A stretch of 64,000 bases of DNA from NCBI GenBank assembly GCA_017654935.2, contig CM065693.1, positions 21,838,008 through 21,902,007 on the forward strand. The letters run 5' to 3'. A program made the position numbers and the translations under genes. The first letter of the stretch is position 1; every line of letters starts with the position of its first letter. Source of the DNA: Phymorhynchus buccinoides. Taxonomy: Eukaryota > Mollusca > Gastropoda > Neogastropoda > Raphitomidae. The notes below the pieces were generated by a model. It saw nothing but the letters and a program-made list of their open reading frames with translations, was not told the DNA's origin and made no database searches. Below are positions 1 through 15,531 of the stretch, piece after piece.

Positions 1-496
1 TATGTATAACTTGCAAAAGTACTTACCTAAAGGATACTATTTCAACCTTTGAGCATGAGTCGAAATAATTAAAGATTCGTTGTTATTTCCTATCAGCATT
101 TTTTAGATTATTTTATTATGAAAAGGCAGTTGTCTTTTTAAAATGAAAAGCAACTGTTGCAGTCAAGGAGACAATGTTATGTTTAGATGTAATTCTGCAA
201 ACATTTAGATTTCATTTAAAATTTCTTTAAATATTAATTTTCATTTATTCTCTCTGTTTGTCTGTGCCTAGTTAGTTCCTCGTTGACAGAGACAATTTGG
301 ACGACAACCCAGAGAGTAAATTACGATAAGACTGTAACGTCAGCCAGTCTGAATAATCCAAAACACAAACGTAACAGACTATTAGAAAACAATGTAAAGA
401 TTGCTTACACAGAACAGACACCCAACTAATGTTGTCGTCTACAGATGTCAGAGATAATGCGCAATTCATTGACTGTTCATTAAGTGGAGAAGTATT

Positions 497-626
497 TTAA
501 AGACCCCTCACGTCACGTGTCACATTCCCTCTTATGCTAGGAAGATTTCTTAAGATTTCTTACCAGCTATAAGAGGGAAAACACGTGAAAACCGTGATTT
601 TGACACGTGACGTGGTGGGTCTTTAA
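497..626. mobile_element. Small TTAA-bounded palindromic element
   Basis: TTAAAGACCC..CACGTCACGTGTCA at 497-522 is mirrored by TGACACGTGACGTG..GGGTCTTTAA at 601-626, with further inner pairing (CCCTCTTAT / ATAAGAGGG). The element is 130 bases, non-coding and MITE-sized. TTAA stands at both outer ends; whether it is target duplication or part of the repeat cannot be told. Confidence 0.7.
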
Positions 627-976
627 GGTACTACTGTGCGTCATTAGAAAACAGCTTTGTGCGTATTGGTCTGTCTGTGTTTGGTGGAAAGACGAACCAG
701 GAGAACTGGTGTAGCTGACAGAGACCAGAACAAGCTGGGTTTCCTCCAAACATTACTGTGTACTTTAAATATGGGCTTATGGGGTTTTCCTTCCAATTAA
801 AGATTGTGTTACAAGTATTGAAAGCAAAGCATTTTCCCTGAACTTTTAAGAAGAGTTTTTGCCTTTCAATTTTTGCATGTTGTCGGTCTTTGGAAGAAAG
901 ACGAAATGTGCGTGAAATATCAGTCTTGTGAACAGTTTACTTTAGCTGTAGTGCGCTACAAAGGGGTTGTCAAAAA

Positions 977-977
<1 letters not shown>

Positions 978-1014
<37 letters not shown>
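978..1014 (+). repeat. Poly-G run
   Basis: Thirty-seven consecutive G. A comparable G run is at 29769-29791. Confidence 0.95.
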
Positions 1015-1015
<1 letters not shown>

Positions 1016-1019
1016 GTTG

Positions 1020-2449
1020 TCAAAACAAACATGTCTGTTAGAATAGAATCATCAGCTGCTGTTGAAGTGATTTCAATTTCAATAATGTTACTAATATCAA
1101 GTATCAGAATGGTCAGGATTTGCACATTTTAGAGGATTGAACATTTCTGGAGGAGGATTTCTTTGTGGTGATAGAAGTCTTGCCATTGTTTCTGAGAATA
1201 ACCGTGACTGTCCGATAATGTTCTTAACGTACTTTTTGTAGCGAACTATGCCTCTTTGGTCATGTTTGCTACTGCGTTTAGAAATGTCCCTCTGCTATGT
1301 GTGGCCTTGGTGGCCCTTTGTCTGTAGATTTCACACGATTGGACCGTGGGCAATTCTGATGCCTGTGATATACTGTGATGAGGTTTTGCATTAATTTGTA
1401 TCTTCACGCTCGATCAAATAACAAAATTGAGAGACAGACAGGCAGGCATCGTGACAGAATTCATGTAACATATTAGGAGTGGAATGGTGGGTAATGGTAC
1501 ACACAGACAGCATGCTGAAAGGTGTCATCATCAAAGTCTGTTAATATTCTTTCGATGCCAGTTGTGTCAGTGATTTTGTATTTTATTTATTATTCAAAGA
1601 ATATGGTGTTTCTGTTTGACTTCTTTATTGGTGGGGATTTATTTCCGTTTAACTATATTCCTTTTTTCTAATAACGTATTTGTTTCGTCTTTCTAAGTTT
1701 AGTGTTTTCCCCCTCCTCATTTTTTAATTTTTTTAATAACTGTCATTATTTTTTCCGCTCCTTCCTCGCCTTCGTTCAAGAGCCTCTCATTTTGACACTG
1801 ATGAGATAGGCACCCGTGCAATCCCCTTGATCTGCGATACCTTGTTTGGGGTTTTCTCTTTTCCTCATTTTCCCTCTTCATCTCTCTTACTCTTCTTCGT
1901 CTTTTCCTCTTCCATCTTCTCCCATTCCTCCTCTTTTCTGACCGTTTCTCTACCCTTCTTTATTTTTCTTTTACTCATTTTCTTATCTTTTCCTCTTTTC
2001 TTCATTTTCCCTTTCCTCCATATCCTATTCTTCATTCTCTTTCTATTCTCTTTTATTTTGCTCGTTTTGTTCCTCGTTCTCTTTGTCCTATTCCTCTTTC
2101 TCTTCTTCTGTTCGTCTTCTTTGTCTTCTTTCTCTAAATAAATAAATTAATAAAATTAATTGATAACACGCAGCAACAAAACATCCGAGCAACATTAATA
2201 TATTGCAAGCATCTAAAACCCCGAAAACAGAGAAAACTCTTCATACTCGACTTTTTGTTGTTTGTAAGTTCATAAGTAGTTACTTACTCATCACTTCCTA
2301 TCTACCCCATCACTTATTGTTACACATTCTTCTTCTTCTTCGATTGCTCAGACAGCTTCCTGTCAATTATGAGCGCAGATGCGTCATGCTGCCGTTATGC
2401 GCCTAACTACGAAATGGGCCCAGCAAGAGGAAATATTGTTGAAAGTGAT
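1020..2449. other. Non-coding stretch, pyrimidine-rich in part
   Basis: No exon, RNA gene or repeat family recognised at 1020-1826. 1827-2140 is CTTT-rich and produces a Phe/Leu/Ser-rich open frame of no apparent meaning. 2141-2449 is AT-rich. Probably upstream intron or intergenic DNA of the RasGRF gene. Confidence 0.6.
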
Positions 2450-2790
2450 TTCTTGAAGAAACAAAAGGCAGGAGAATGGGTCTCAAAGGCAGAAATATAG
2501 CAACGAGAAACGGCAGAGTCAAAGAGAGTGACAAATTAGAGGAAGTTACAAGCACAGAACTTCCATGAATTAAACTCTGCTTAGCGTCCTCCGGTCTGGA
2601 ACAGACACATATGGGACATTAGTAGATATAACGATGGTGGGAACGATCCGGGAGGCAATGCCCGGAGGGAGTGCAACACCAGGAAAGTCCTGAATTTTTA
2701 ACAATACGGTAAATATACGAAATTGAACAGAACTTCCAGAAGGTGGGGGAACTATTTATACAAAAGACCCCCGGTATCCCCACGGGGGTA
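2450..2790 (-). mobile_element. SINE-like element interrupted by a second insertion
   Basis: Parts GGCAGAGTCAAAGAGAGTG, GAGGAAGTTACAAGCACAG and CCCCGGTATCCCCACGGGG match the elements at 26800-27140 and 32100-32462. Here the element is split by 161 bases (2566-2726) bounded on each side by the 12-base direct repeat ACAGAACTTCCA (2554-2565 and 2727-2738). That has the form of a retroposon-type target duplication. Confidence 0.72.
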
Positions 2791-3234
2791 CTGTTACACA
2801 TAATACCCACCCACCTCCACACCATTACCCATAATAACTCCTCAACCCTACCATACGACATGTCCCACCCCTACATCCCTGGGTTTTTTAATCCACCCCC
2901 ACCCACCCTACAACCTTTCCCAGGCCCACACAGATGGGTTTGCCCAACAGTTGCTCACATCAGTGCCTCTCTCGGGGCCTCCCAAAATGTCCGGGTGCGT
3001 GCGATCAGTAGGGGTGCTAATGTTGGAAGTAAAACAATTAACAGATTTCGTCTCCATCGGCCCTTTCTCCTGGGAGAGGAGGTGAGCTTGGGGGTGGGGG
3101 GACTAATTCACTTCGCACCGGTTGCTTTGCTCTTTTACAGTGCGTACGACGTCGATTTCCCGATCTCTCGCTTTCTCCCCTGTATGCTTGTGATGCTGTC
3201 TGTCTGCCTGTCTGTTTGCTTGTCTGAGCGGATG

Positions 3235-4543
<1,309 letters not shown>

Positions 4544-5040
4544 ATCTTTACGACTCTCAATCTCAAAGTCTGATTCTGTCAATTTCATGACAGTAACGAT
4601 TTCCCGAGAACAGGAAGAATATTGTTTTCAGTTAAAATGAATTCAATGGAAAACTTTGATGGGGGATGTCTAAGCTACACGTTTGCTACGTCTCCGCCTC
4701 CATTGACTAGGAAAGACTTGTGAGTAAGAAGACGAAACCAGGGATGGTCACATTGTTATGGTGATGAGCCCTCCTGGGGGAAACTAATCTGCTGAGGGGG
4801 TGACCAAGAGGACCGGGTGCTTGTAAGCATTATGTGGACACGTTGCTCGTATTCATTAACTCCACCCCACCCCACCCCAACATTGTCTCACATGCACATA
4901 ATTATGCATGAACGCAGACACACATTCACAAATGTACAAACATATCCGCGATCATTCACATTGCACACGATGTTGGCCTACGCTTATACAAGAAAGGGCC
5001 CAGAGGTGAATGAAGGAATGGTTTATTTGTTGTTTGTAAG

Positions 5041-5408
<368 letters not shown>

Positions 5409-5866
5409 TCCTCCCTCCCCCCTACCCCCCCTCTCTGTCTCTCTCTCTGCAGTGTTCCCCATTCTCTCACCTTGATTGTCTACCATTTGTGTCTATATGA
5501 TCGAAAAGACTTGTCATTTTTACTTGAGTGATTTATTGACTGACATCGGAATCCCTGTATCGATCCATTGACAGAATCATTCGATCTGGTGATACTTTTA
5601 TTTGAGTCTCCCTTCAGACAAGACGCACAAAATAGTGAATAGAACAAAGCTGAACACGAGCGGGCGCTAATTTCCCTAGCGTGCACGGACGGACGGACAG
5701 ACGGACGGACGAAATTGTGCCAACTATGGCATGTTACTTAAAATAGCTTCTGGACTTAGAATGACATTTTTTACATGTTTGTTGTTCTAGTCACTATGTA
5801 AGATTACAGCAACAATTTCAGCATTGTTGCTCACGTATTTCTATGTGTTGCCCTAAAAGTAAGCCC

Positions 5867-6133
<267 letters not shown>

Positions 6134-6201
6134 GGACGAGGAAAAGAAGAAGATAGTGGTGGTAATGGAGGTGGTGATGAGGATGAGGAGGATGATAATT
6201 C

Positions 6202-7562
6202 GCCTTTCTTTCCTATATTTTGTAAAATTCCCGAAGCAGTTTGCCTTTCTTTCCTATATTTTGTAAAATTACCGAAGCAGTTTGCCTTTCTTTCCAATAT
6301 CAATTACCAAAGCAGTTTGCCTTTCTTTCCAATATCAATTACCAAAGCAGTTTGCCTTTCTTTCCAATATCAATTACCGAAGCAGTTTGCCTTTCTTTCC
6401 AATATCAATTACCAAAGCAGTTTGCCTTTCTTTCCAATATCAATTACCGAAGCAGTTTGCCTTTCTTTCCAATATCAATTACCGAAGCAGTTTGCCTTTC
6501 TTTCCAATATCAATTACCGAAGCAGTTTGCCTTTCTTTCCAATATCAATTACCGAAGCAGTTTGCCTTTCTTTCCTATATCAATTACCGAAGCAGTTTGC
6601 CTTTCTTTCCAATATCAATTACCGAAGCAGTTTGCCTTTCTTTCCTATATCAATTACCGAAGCAGTTTGCCTTTCTTTCCAATATCAATTACCAAAGCAG
6701 TTTGCCTTTCTTTCCAATATCAATTACCAAAGCAGTTTGCCTTTCTTTCCAATATCAATTACCAAAGCAGTTTGCCTTTCTTTCCAATATCAATTACCGA
6801 AGCAGTTTGCCTTTCTTTCCAATATCAATTACCGAAGCAGTTTGCCTTTCTTTCCAATATCAATTACCGAAGCAGTTTGCCTTTCTTTCCAATATCAATT
6901 ACCGAAGCAGTTTGCCTTTCTTTCCTATATCAATTACCGAAGCAGTTTGCCTTTCTTTCCAATATCAATTACCGAAGCAGTTTGCCTTTCTTTCCAATAT
7001 CAATTACCGAAGCAGTTTGCCTTTCTTTCCAATATCAATTACCGAAGCAGTTTGCCTTTCTTTCCAATATCAATTACCGAAGCAGTTTGCCTTTCTTTCC
7101 AATATCAATTACCGAAGCAGTTTGCCTTTCTTTCCAATATCAATTACCGAAGCAGTTTGCCTTTCTTTCCAATATCAATTACCGAAGCAGTTTGCCTTTC
7201 TTTCCTATATTTTGTAAAATTACCGAAGCAGTTTGCCTTTCTTTCCAATATCAATTACCGAAGCAGTTTGCCTTTCTTTCCAATATCAATTACCGAAGCA
7301 GTTTGCCTTTCTTTCCAATATCAATTACCAAAGCAGTTTGCCTTTCTTTCCAATATCAATTACCAAAGCAGTTTGCCTTTCTTTCCAATATCAATTACCG
7401 AAGCAGTTTGCCTTTCTTTCCAATATCAATTACCGAAGCAGTTTGCCTTTCTTTCCAATATCAATTACCAAAGCAGTTTGCCTTTCTTTCCTATATTTTG
7501 TAAAATTACGAAAGCAGTTTGACTTTCTTTCCCATATTTTGTAAAATTACCAAACGCAGTTC
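6202..7562 (+). repeat. 35-bp satellite array, about 38 copies
   Basis: The unit is AAAGCAGTTTGCCTTTCTTT followed by CCAATATCAATTACC (35 bases), with A/G variation at position 2. A variant unit has CTATATTTTGTAAAATTA at both ends of the array and once in the middle (7204-7221). Because 35 is not a multiple of three and the unit lacks stops in all three forward frames, the array is open in every + frame, giving long meaningless reading frames. It ends about 50 bases before the exon A acceptor. Confidence 0.95.
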
Positions 7563-7610
7563 ATGTCTTTACCAAAATACTCAAAGCCATTTTTTGTGTG
7601 TGTGTTACAG

Positions 7611-7717
7611 TACTGTTTCACCATCACCTACAAGAGCGAGGGCCAGCGCCAGTATGATCTGCGCAGTGACTCGGAGGCCGAGTGTAACGCCTGGATTGAC
7701 GCCATCAAGAGAGCCAG
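7611..7717 (+). CDS. RasGRF: RasGRF-like exon A: C-terminal half of first PH domain
   Basis: The 107-nt exon follows a TTACAG acceptor and ends before GTGAGAGG. It encodes 35 codons plus two bases, beginning YCFTITYKSEGQRQYDLRS and ending in WIDAIKRA. The order FTITY, QYDLRS, then C-A-W-DAI matches the last beta strands and C-terminal helix of the N-terminal PH domain of vertebrate RASGRF1/2, where the helix tryptophan is the near-invariant PH residue. In that family this PH domain, the coiled coil and the IQ motif together help target the exchange factor to membranes. The split codon AG|C joins exactly to the exon at 12294. The upstream PH exons are not in this window. Family assignment is from memory of the vertebrate proteins and is strong because all following exons agree with it. 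Confidence 0.93.
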
Positions 7718-7894
7718 GTGAGAGGAGTTACAGGGGGGAGGGGGGGGGGGGCTATAACTCGCTTTCTATTTGTTCTCTTGCTCAACCCCTCACCCTTTCT
7801 GTCTGTCTCTTTCTCTCTCAGATTGGAATGCGAGCACTCAAACAGTCTTTCATTCCGCCACTTTGAGCAGACCCTACCATCCCACCTCTCGGGT

Positions 7895-8260
7895 GCTCTC
7901 CACACTTACACTCCTTCTCGCTCACTCCGATCTTCCCATGCCAAACTGTGGAAAGTTCCTAAAGTGAATTTAAAGTCTTTTGGACAATGCAGTTTTAGTA
8001 TTTGCGCCCCCACTGTCTGGAACTCCTTGCCTGTTCACTTCCGTCACGATTCAGCACTTCCCGCCTTCAAAACCCTAATGAAAACTCACTCGTTTCAAAC
8101 AGCTTTCTCTCTCTAACTTTTCACATTAATTAATTAGATGATGTTTGAATGAATGTGTATGTTAGCCCAATTGTGTGTGAATCAGTGAATGTGAGCGCCT
8201 TGAGTTTAATTCTAAAGAAAGACGCTATATAAATACTGTATATTATTATTTATTATTAGA
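7895..8260 (+). pseudogene. CR1/L2-type LINE fragment: reverse transcriptase C-terminus and 3' tail
   Basis: An open stretch to the TAA at 8116 encodes CAPTVWNSLPVHFR and PAFKTLMKTHSFQTAF, the typical last part of the ORF2 protein of CR1/L2-like non-LTR retrotransposons (family pattern: A-P-WNSLP--LR...FK--LKTHLF). It is followed by GAGCGCCTTGAG and GACGCTATATAAAT, then a TATTATTATT tail, as in 3' ends of this LINE group. Only the 3' end is present (5' truncated), directly downstream of exon A in its intron. Confidence 0.8.
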
Positions 8261-8414
8261 GTACCTTATATCCATGTGAATGCAAAGCTCCATGAGCAGA
8301 AGTGACGTCAAACATGCTGCATAGGACGGACATCAGCCGCGGACTAATTGTGAAGCCGCTCCTGCGGCCTCGCAATAAAGCATTTTCACATCGTACAATA
8401 AGAAAACAAAAGTA

Positions 8415-9113
<699 letters not shown>

Positions 9114-9398
9114 GTTGACTTCCTCATACTTCCTCATATGTACCAATAAAGCGAGAATATAATGTTCTTCCAGAAAATGTCAAACCGTTGGTTGCCATAC
9201 CAACGCTTCAGCAATATGTTTTTAAAGGTGGTGGGGTTTTTTTTATACACAAAGAGAGGGTGGGAAGGGAGTGATGGAAGAAAGGGTACAAATCAACAAT
9301 GATAAAATGTTCTCTTTAGCTTGACACGAAAACCTCGTAGCGGGTTTCTCTGCGTGCTGATCTTCCCGTAAGTGTCTATTTGTCTGTCTATATGTCTG

Positions 9399-10435
<1,037 letters not shown>

Positions 10436-10469
10436 GCTGTACAGATAGGATGACGCCCCCCTCCCTCCT

Positions 10470-11150
10470 TAACACACTGCATGTTTTCGGGACAATTTAT
10501 GTTCATTTTTGTTTCTCAGGAACTAATAAAGATATCTACATGAGATTTTGCACACACTGATGCAAATCATGACCCGGACCATATATGCCAAATTTGAAAA
10601 CTCTGTGTGAAGGCACTATGAAAGTATGGTAACCAACCAAAACAATTTCACATGAAATCTTGGCCCCTTACCAGCGCTGGATTGAAGTGCTGCATGGTGA
10701 TGCTGATCATTTCTCCACTTTGCCAAGACATCAAAGGGTGCAACTAACAATGCTTGAGTCATTTACTCGTGTTCTTCATCATATTTATTACCTTGACGGA
10801 ATTCTGTAATTTTTCACCATTTTTTGACAAGTGAAGAACACGAGTAAATGACTCAAGCAGCCTAATGTCGTGTTAGTTGCACCCTTTGATGTCTTGGCAA
10901 AGTGGAGAAATGATCAGCATCACCATGCAGCACTTCAATCCAGCGCTGGTAAGGGGCCAAGAGTTCATGTGAAACTGTTTTGCTTGGTTACCATATTTTC
11001 ATAGCCCCTTCACATAGAGACTTCAAATTCGGTAGACATAGGCAGGACAATGTACTGAATAAGTGTGCAAACTTTCATTAAGATATCTTTATTAGTTCCT
11101 GAGAAACAAAAATGAACACAAAATGTCCTACAACTGCGCAGTGTGCCACC
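10470..11150. mobile_element. Foldback element, about 0.3-kb arms
   Basis: The left arm (about 10476-10790) and right arm (about 10830-11146) are reverse complements with some divergence. Clear matches include TTTGTTTCTCAGGAACTAAT, CCCCTTACCAGCGCTGGATT and TTTGCCAAGACATCAAAGGG. A spacer of about 40 bases lies between them. There is no coding sequence, so it is a non-autonomous foldback transposon or an old inverted duplication in the intron between exons A and B. Confidence 0.85.
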
Positions 11151-11279
11151 TTAATATAAGATATCATGATGATAAGTCTCATATATCTCAGCTTTTCTTT
11201 GCCCAGATATAAAATACGACGATGGTATATATGGATTTTTTTAAAAATGGCTGGATGTGAAAGGGATGAAATATTGTTT

Positions 11280-12293
<1,014 letters not shown>

Positions 12294-12441
12294 CTACAGC
12301 AAGGTGCTGGAACAGAAGGAGGAGCTGGAACAGAAGCACCTCCACCTGCTGCAGATCCTGGACAGCGAGCGGCAGGCCAAGTGGCACTACGTGCAGCAGA
12401 CCGAGGAGCTGTCGGCCGAGGTCAAGAAGCTCAAAGAGGAG
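12294..12441 (+). CDS. RasGRF: RasGRF-like exon B: coiled coil between PH and IQ
   Basis: The 148-nt exon starts after GTGTTCAG and ends before GTGGGTGT. One base completes the serine codon from exon A, then 49 codons follow. The peptide is heptad-rich (SKVLEQKEELEQKHLHLLQI, then LDSERQAKW and EELSAEVKKLKEE). It corresponds to the RASGRF coiled coil, where the family has a similar KYLHLLQI segment. It ends in phase 0, joining the exon at 13401. Its acceptor is the last of seven near-identical TTCAGCTACAGCAAG acceptors; the six upstream copies sit in a tandem array at 11280-12293. Only this copy stays open through the whole exon with high GC, typical of the real exons here. Confidence 0.93.
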
Positions 12442-12635
12442 GTGGGTGTTCTTCCAGTTAAGGCTCCAGTGATTTTTCTCTGTGGTAAAGAGAGGTCAAA
12501 GGTACATGTTTGGCTACCCCCGCCCAATCAATTGCGCCAAATTTTCTTATATTTTTGTTATCGACTTTTTTTTACCTTCTGGTAATGAGAGGAAAGGCAA
12601 AGGTGTAGATTTTGCATGTGTGGGCCCGCGTGTCT

Positions 12636-13195
12636 TAAAGGTGGACCCTGACGGATGAGTTTTTGTAAGAAACTCGTTGAGATCACCAGAAAGACAGTCT
12701 TTTCAAGGATCGGAGCACTCACTTTGCTCTGGTTTCCTATAAAATAAACCGTCAAAACGGCGATTCCTCCTTCGCGGAGATGCTGGAAAGAGTAGCCATT
12801 TTGGATGGGGTGGGTGGAGGTCACTCACTGTGGTTGAAGCGTTTTCTTTTTTTGTAGTGCAGTAAATAACAAATGGAGCTATTTCCTTTGTTGTGAGCGA
12901 AACTCCTATAAATAAACTATAAAATAAAATAAAAATTAAATTAAAAGGCTTGTATTGCGAAAATTTCGTGCAAACGATTTGGCGGCCATTAGAAAAGAGA
13001 CGGCACACGCCTTCTCTTTGGGTGAAAGAATCTGACTTCTAGCATCTCCGCCAAGGCGGATTCGCCGATTTGACGGTTTGATTTCTAGGAAGCCAGAGCA
13101 AAGTGAGTGTTGCAATCTCTGTAAAGGGTGTTTTTCCTGGTGATCTCGACGCGTTTCTTACAAATACTCATCCGTCAGGGTGCCCCTTTAAACTG
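12636..13195. mobile_element. Foldback element between exons B and C
   Basis: Outer ends TTAAAGGTGGACCCTGACGG (left) and CCGTCAGGGTGCCCCTTTAA (right) are inverted. Inner arms also pair (CACTCACTTTGCTCTGG / CCAGAGCAAAGTGAGTG; GGAGATGCT / AGCATCTCC). The element is about 560 bases and non-coding. A diverged direct repeat of about 115 bases flanks it (12518-12632 and 13227-13341). Confidence 0.82.
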
Positions 13196-13400
13196 TGCTT
13201 TCCTGCGGAGTCCGTCAGTGATTTGTTCCCCGCCCAATTAATTGCGCCAAATTTTCTTAGTACGGTTATCGACTTTGTTTACCTTCTGGTAATGAGAGTG
13301 AAAGCAAATGTGTGGTTTGTGCATGTGTGTGCCCGCGGGTGTCTAACCAGTATTAATAGGCACATGTAGTTTCTGTTCATCTCTGCTTCCTGTTTTTCAG

Positions 13401-13478
13401 CTGCAACAGTTCAAGAAAGAGGTGGCCTCCAACGTCAAAGTGGAAGATGAGACAGACGAAATCAAGAAAATCAAAAAG
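13401..13478 (+). CDS. RasGRF: RasGRF-like exon C: linker before the IQ motif
   Basis: The 78-nt exon (26 codons, phase 0 at both ends) follows CTGTTTTTCAG and precedes GTAACTC. It begins LQQFKKEVASNVKVEDETDE and ends IKKIKK. The acidic stretch followed by IKKIKK is the same landmark that directly precedes the IQ motif in vertebrate RASGRF1. The donor is followed almost at once by about 146 bases of uninterrupted CT repeat, so the intron is simple sequence from about +7. Being symmetrical in phase 0, the exon could be skipped without a frameshift; no evidence for that is visible. Confidence 0.92.
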
Positions 13479-13480
13479 GT

Positions 13481-13631
<151 letters not shown>

Positions 13632-14550
13632 CAGCTGTTTTTAAAGTCTAACTTATAGGTAGTGAATGGCTGTGTGGCTAAGTATAGACAAACAAACAAA
13701 AAGTCGATCATGTAACTGAGCGTTTTCCCTGCATTGTCATTATTTTCTGTTACTGAATACGTGCAACGGTAAACATGTGTTTACAAGTGATTTAATCAGC
13801 AATTTTAACCAACGGTAGTAAACTATACTGTGTTCTTTTTCCTTCCCTAAGACGATCAAAGTTTCCTTGAATTGTATCTTCTTTTTTTTTCTTCTTTTTT
13901 TCAGTTGTTTCGACAAAAATTGCTTGTCGTCAGTTTCTTCTATTGTTTCAAAACTGACCATAAACAATTTCATGAAAGCTATTTTGTTTCGTTTTTTGTT
14001 GTGTTTTTCGAGAGTCTGAAGAGAAGCTTAGATCTTACTCGTAATTAGCTTACATTAAAATTATGCAGATTGTTGAACAACTTCGACGTTATTTGGCGGA
14101 TTGGTTGTAGGGCGACAAGAAATTACCGATCGAAATTTTAAGCTGGACCTATCACTAGCCATAGTTTGCAGAAACAAGTACACAAGTGTAAAGTGACGTT
14201 ATTTTATTCACAAGAGACAAAGCAAAACTACTGGATATTTTGGCGAATGCGCCTTTATCAACATAGACAAACAAGAAAACAGCAAACAGCAAATATAGCA
14301 AAAGGAGCAAAAAGCAGACAACGAAAGGAGCAAAACATCAACAAGATTAAAAAAACAATACTTCCTCTCTACAGTCCAATGCGTAAAATGCGTAAAATGC
14401 ACAGACAAGGTTTAGATTTTGACTTGATAGTGTCACTTGGTTTGTTATCTGTTGACTGATCGACTTCTAAATCAATTTGGAATTACTGTGGTGTGGACTA
14501 GATTTGTTTAAAATTATATTTGAAAGTAGAAGGCAATACCAACTTTGCAC

Positions 14551-14614
14551 GCACGCACGCACGCGCACACACATTCACACACACGCGCGCGCGCGCGCGC
14601 GCGCGCGCACACGC

Positions 14615-14653
<39 letters not shown>

Positions 14654-14815
14654 TACATACATACATACATACATACATACATACATACATACATACATAC
14701 ATACATACATACATGCATACATACATACATGCATGCATACATACATGCATGCATACATACATACATACATACATACATACATACATACATACATACATAC
14801 ATACGCGCGCGTGCG
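14551..14815 (+). repeat. Compound CA / CG / (ATAC)n microsatellite
   Basis: CA and GC repeats (14551-14649) pass into a long ATAC array with GCATGC interruptions (14650-14803), ending in CGCGCGTGCG. It lies just upstream of the 104-bp exon-edge array. Confidence 0.92.
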
Positions 14816-14860
14816 CCCCTACCATGTCATTTATGTATGTTGTTTAGCCATCCTTTACTG

Positions 14861-15531
14861 CCCTCTCTTTCTTGTTGTCTCTGTCTCTCTGTTGTCCCAC
14901 CGGTACGGGTACAATCTCCGTTGTCCCTCCATCAGGTGCAGAGTTTCTTCAGAGGCTGGCTGTGCCCTCTCTTTCTTGTTGTCTCTGTCTCTCTGTTGTC
15001 CCACCGGTACGGGTACAATCTCCGTTGTCCCTCCATCAGGTGCAGAGTTTCTTCAGAAGCTGGCTGTGCCCTCTCTTTCTTGTTGTCTCTGTCTCTCTGT
15101 TGTCCCACCGGTACGGGTACAATCTCCGTTGTCCCTCCATCAGGTGCAGAGTTTCTTCAGAGGCTGGCTGTGCCCTCTCTTTCTTGTTGTCTCTGTCTCT
15201 CTGTTGTCCCACCGGTACGGGTACAATCTCCGTTGTCCCTCCATCAGGTGCAGAGTTTCTTCAGAGGCTGGCTGTGCCCTCTCTTTCTTGTTGTCTCTGT
15301 CTCTCTGTTGTCCCACCGGTACGGGTACAATCTCCGTTGTCCCTCCATCAGGTGCAGAGTTTCTTCAGAGGCTGGCTGTGCCCTCTCGTTCTTGTTGTCT
15401 CTGTCTCTCTGTTGTCCCACCGGTACGGGTACAATCTCCGTTATCCCTCCAACAGGTGCAGAGTTTCTTGTTGTCTCTGTCTCTCTGTTGTCCCACCGGT
15501 ACGGGTACAATATCCGTTGTCCCACCCACAG
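14861..15531 (+). repeat. 104-bp tandem array of exon D acceptor plus exon start
   Basis: Units repeat every 104 bases (CCCTCTCTTT at 14861, 14965, 15069, 15173, 15277, with a variant at 15381), and a last unit is truncated. Each holds a pyrimidine-rich stretch, CCGGTACGGGTACAATCTCC, CATCAG and about 31 bases of exon D (GTGCAGAGTTTCTTCAGAGG then CTGGCTGTGCC). Acceptor-like junctions are at 14935/14936, 15039/15040, 15143/15144, 15247/15248, 15351/15352 and 15455/15456; the real one is 15531/15532. The units are almost identical to each other, so the expansion is recent or homogenised. Confidence 0.95.

Noticed and set aside
6202..7562. CRISPR-like array
   Set aside because: The repeats are head to tail with no spacers, in a eukaryotic intron, with no cas genes.
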